Shown: piece by piece, positions 62,840 through 64,000 of the stretch
Layout: each line of letters begins with the position of its first letter
Position numbering within the stretch: position 1 is the stretch's first letter
DNA from: Gibbula magus
Taxonomy: Eukaryota; Mollusca; Gastropoda; Trochida; Trochidae
Assembly: GCA_936450465.1 (NCBI GenBank)
Contig: OW388289.1
Coordinates: 72,600,420-72,664,419, forward strand
DNA: 64,000 bases
Direction of reading: 5' to 3'
The notes under the pieces: generated by a model
What the model was told of the DNA's origin: nothing
The model's input: the letters and a program-made list of their open reading frames with translations, nothing else
The model's database searches: none
Position numbers and translations under genes: made by a program

Positions 62840-64000
62840 CGAGGTCTGTCAATCGATAGTGAAGATATTTTTACATATATTATCCCTCTGATAGATTGAT
62901 AGCTCCCAATGAATGCATTAGAAATAAATGCCATTTAGATAGTGAAAAAATCTAACAGTGTTACATTCGGGATAACACTACCTTCAACAGTACAAATTCT
63001 TGTACTTTTTCGGTAAAGGTTAAACATAATTAAGGCTAAATATTAGTTTTAAGTTGCATGTTTAACACTTATTAGATTATTAGACATATCATGATAAGTG
63101 GATTAAACCCGTTAGTTGGTTGATTTGTTTCTTTATGACATAAACAAACGTTACTGCTGACTTGTACGATATAAACAAAGAAAGGAATTTAATATATGTT
63201 CAGTTACTTTAATGTGCATGTTAGTTTTGGACTGCTGCATGGCGTGATTGAAAGAAATAAAATAAACATTCAAGTTATATTTTCAGACAAAACCAAATAT
63301 AACTGTTCAAAGTCAAAGTTACATGGGTTTGAGAATTACAGCTTTGATGTTTCATATGTTTGAAGCCTACTATACTGGAGTGGTCATCATGTGTTTCACA
63401 TCACTGACCTTGTTTACCATCTCAGTTCACGTTTTTTTAATGTTTAAGCCAGCTTTACAAGTTATTTTGTAACATAAATCTAGATTCGACATTACACTCA
63501 CAGTGTATGTTTTGGAAGGAAATATAGGACCAATGGCTGAGATTCAACAGCTGAAACGTGATCAGTTAGGATTGTGACAACATTATCACTCCTGAAAAAG
63601 AGGGAGTTACTCAATTTATTTAGTTGTTGTTGAACGAAATAAATAGACACAACTAAATTGTATATACACGTATCTTACGTGCACATTTGTTCATCCATAA
63701 TCTGACAGTTACTACTAGAGCTGCTGTACAAGATAAGTATTCTAATATGTTTTCATAAATTCACTAATGCTTTATGCCTCACTATCATACATTCAAGCAT
63801 GTCCTAAATCGTTTAATCAATTTCCTAAACAAAATAATATTCTGAATTTTATAATAAAAACTTCTAAGTTACATCACGGACTTATAACACAATTAAGTCC
63901 GTGGTCACATTCAGTGTCTGTTTGTCTACCGCATGGCAGCATTTGATATACAGAGTAGTCTCCCTTAGTAAGCAACACTGCGAGACATATCCGCTATATT
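62840..64000. other. Intergenic, no gene seen
   Basis: AT-rich sequence to the window edge. Apart from the diverged GGGATAACACTACCTTCAAC segment near 62968 I see no supported feature. Confidence 0.4.

Overview
This window is nuclear DNA from an invertebrate animal, most likely a marine mollusc and possibly a bivalve; the taxon is inferred. It is AT-rich, its genes have many short exons with GT/AG introns of 0.3 to 6 kb, and the space between genes holds minisatellites, foldback elements, TTAA-flanked non-autonomous transposons and 5'-truncated non-LTR retrotransposons. There are no operons, Shine-Dalgarno sites or other prokaryotic features.

Layout. 1-12.4 kb (+): the 3' 19 exons of a gene for a long coiled-coil protein. 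Its globular C-terminal region carries a zincin-like HCLAH motif without the catalytic Glu. 14.1-19.9 kb: about 129 copies of a 45-bp satellite with higher-order structure, followed by about three copies of a ~145-bp repeat. 21.1-22.5 kb (+): an intronless, apparently intact carboxypeptidase Q (M28 peptidase). 23.5-28.4 kb: transposon debris, including a TTAA element, LINE tails, a tRNA-derived SINE and foldbacks. 28.8-29.8 kb: a 39-bp minisatellite. 30.0-31.1 kb (+): a small three-exon gene, found by splice-phase matching, for a 99-aa single-pass membrane protein with two cytoplasmic YxxPhi motifs. 34.0-43.5 kb (-): a two-death-fold caspase homologue whose catalytic Cys is Asp (QVDRG in place of QACRG), with a probable TATA promoter and 5' UTR exon about 6 kb upstream. 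The long first intron holds a 2.8-kb element with ~240-bp terminal inverted repeats. 44.8-47.5 kb: fragments of at least two LINEs. 49.5-50.0 kb: a transposon nested in another. 50.4-62.0 kb (-): a 14-exon CLCA-family gene (signal peptide, VWA domain with intact MIDAS, C-terminal hydrophobic anchor) whose HExxH site has become NQFGT and which appears to lack the Cys-rich segment. Its introns hold four unrelated minisatellites and several transposons.

The genes do not form an obvious pathway. A shared theme is loss of catalysis: the caspase and the CLCA metalloprotease have lost their active-site residues, and the coiled-coil protein has a degenerate zincin-like motif. The carboxypeptidase Q next to them keeps every metal ligand. 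The best candidates for something not yet described are the pseudocaspase, the protease-dead CLCA and the small tandem-tyrosine membrane protein. All exon models come from reading-frame and splice-phase agreement by eye, without transcript support.
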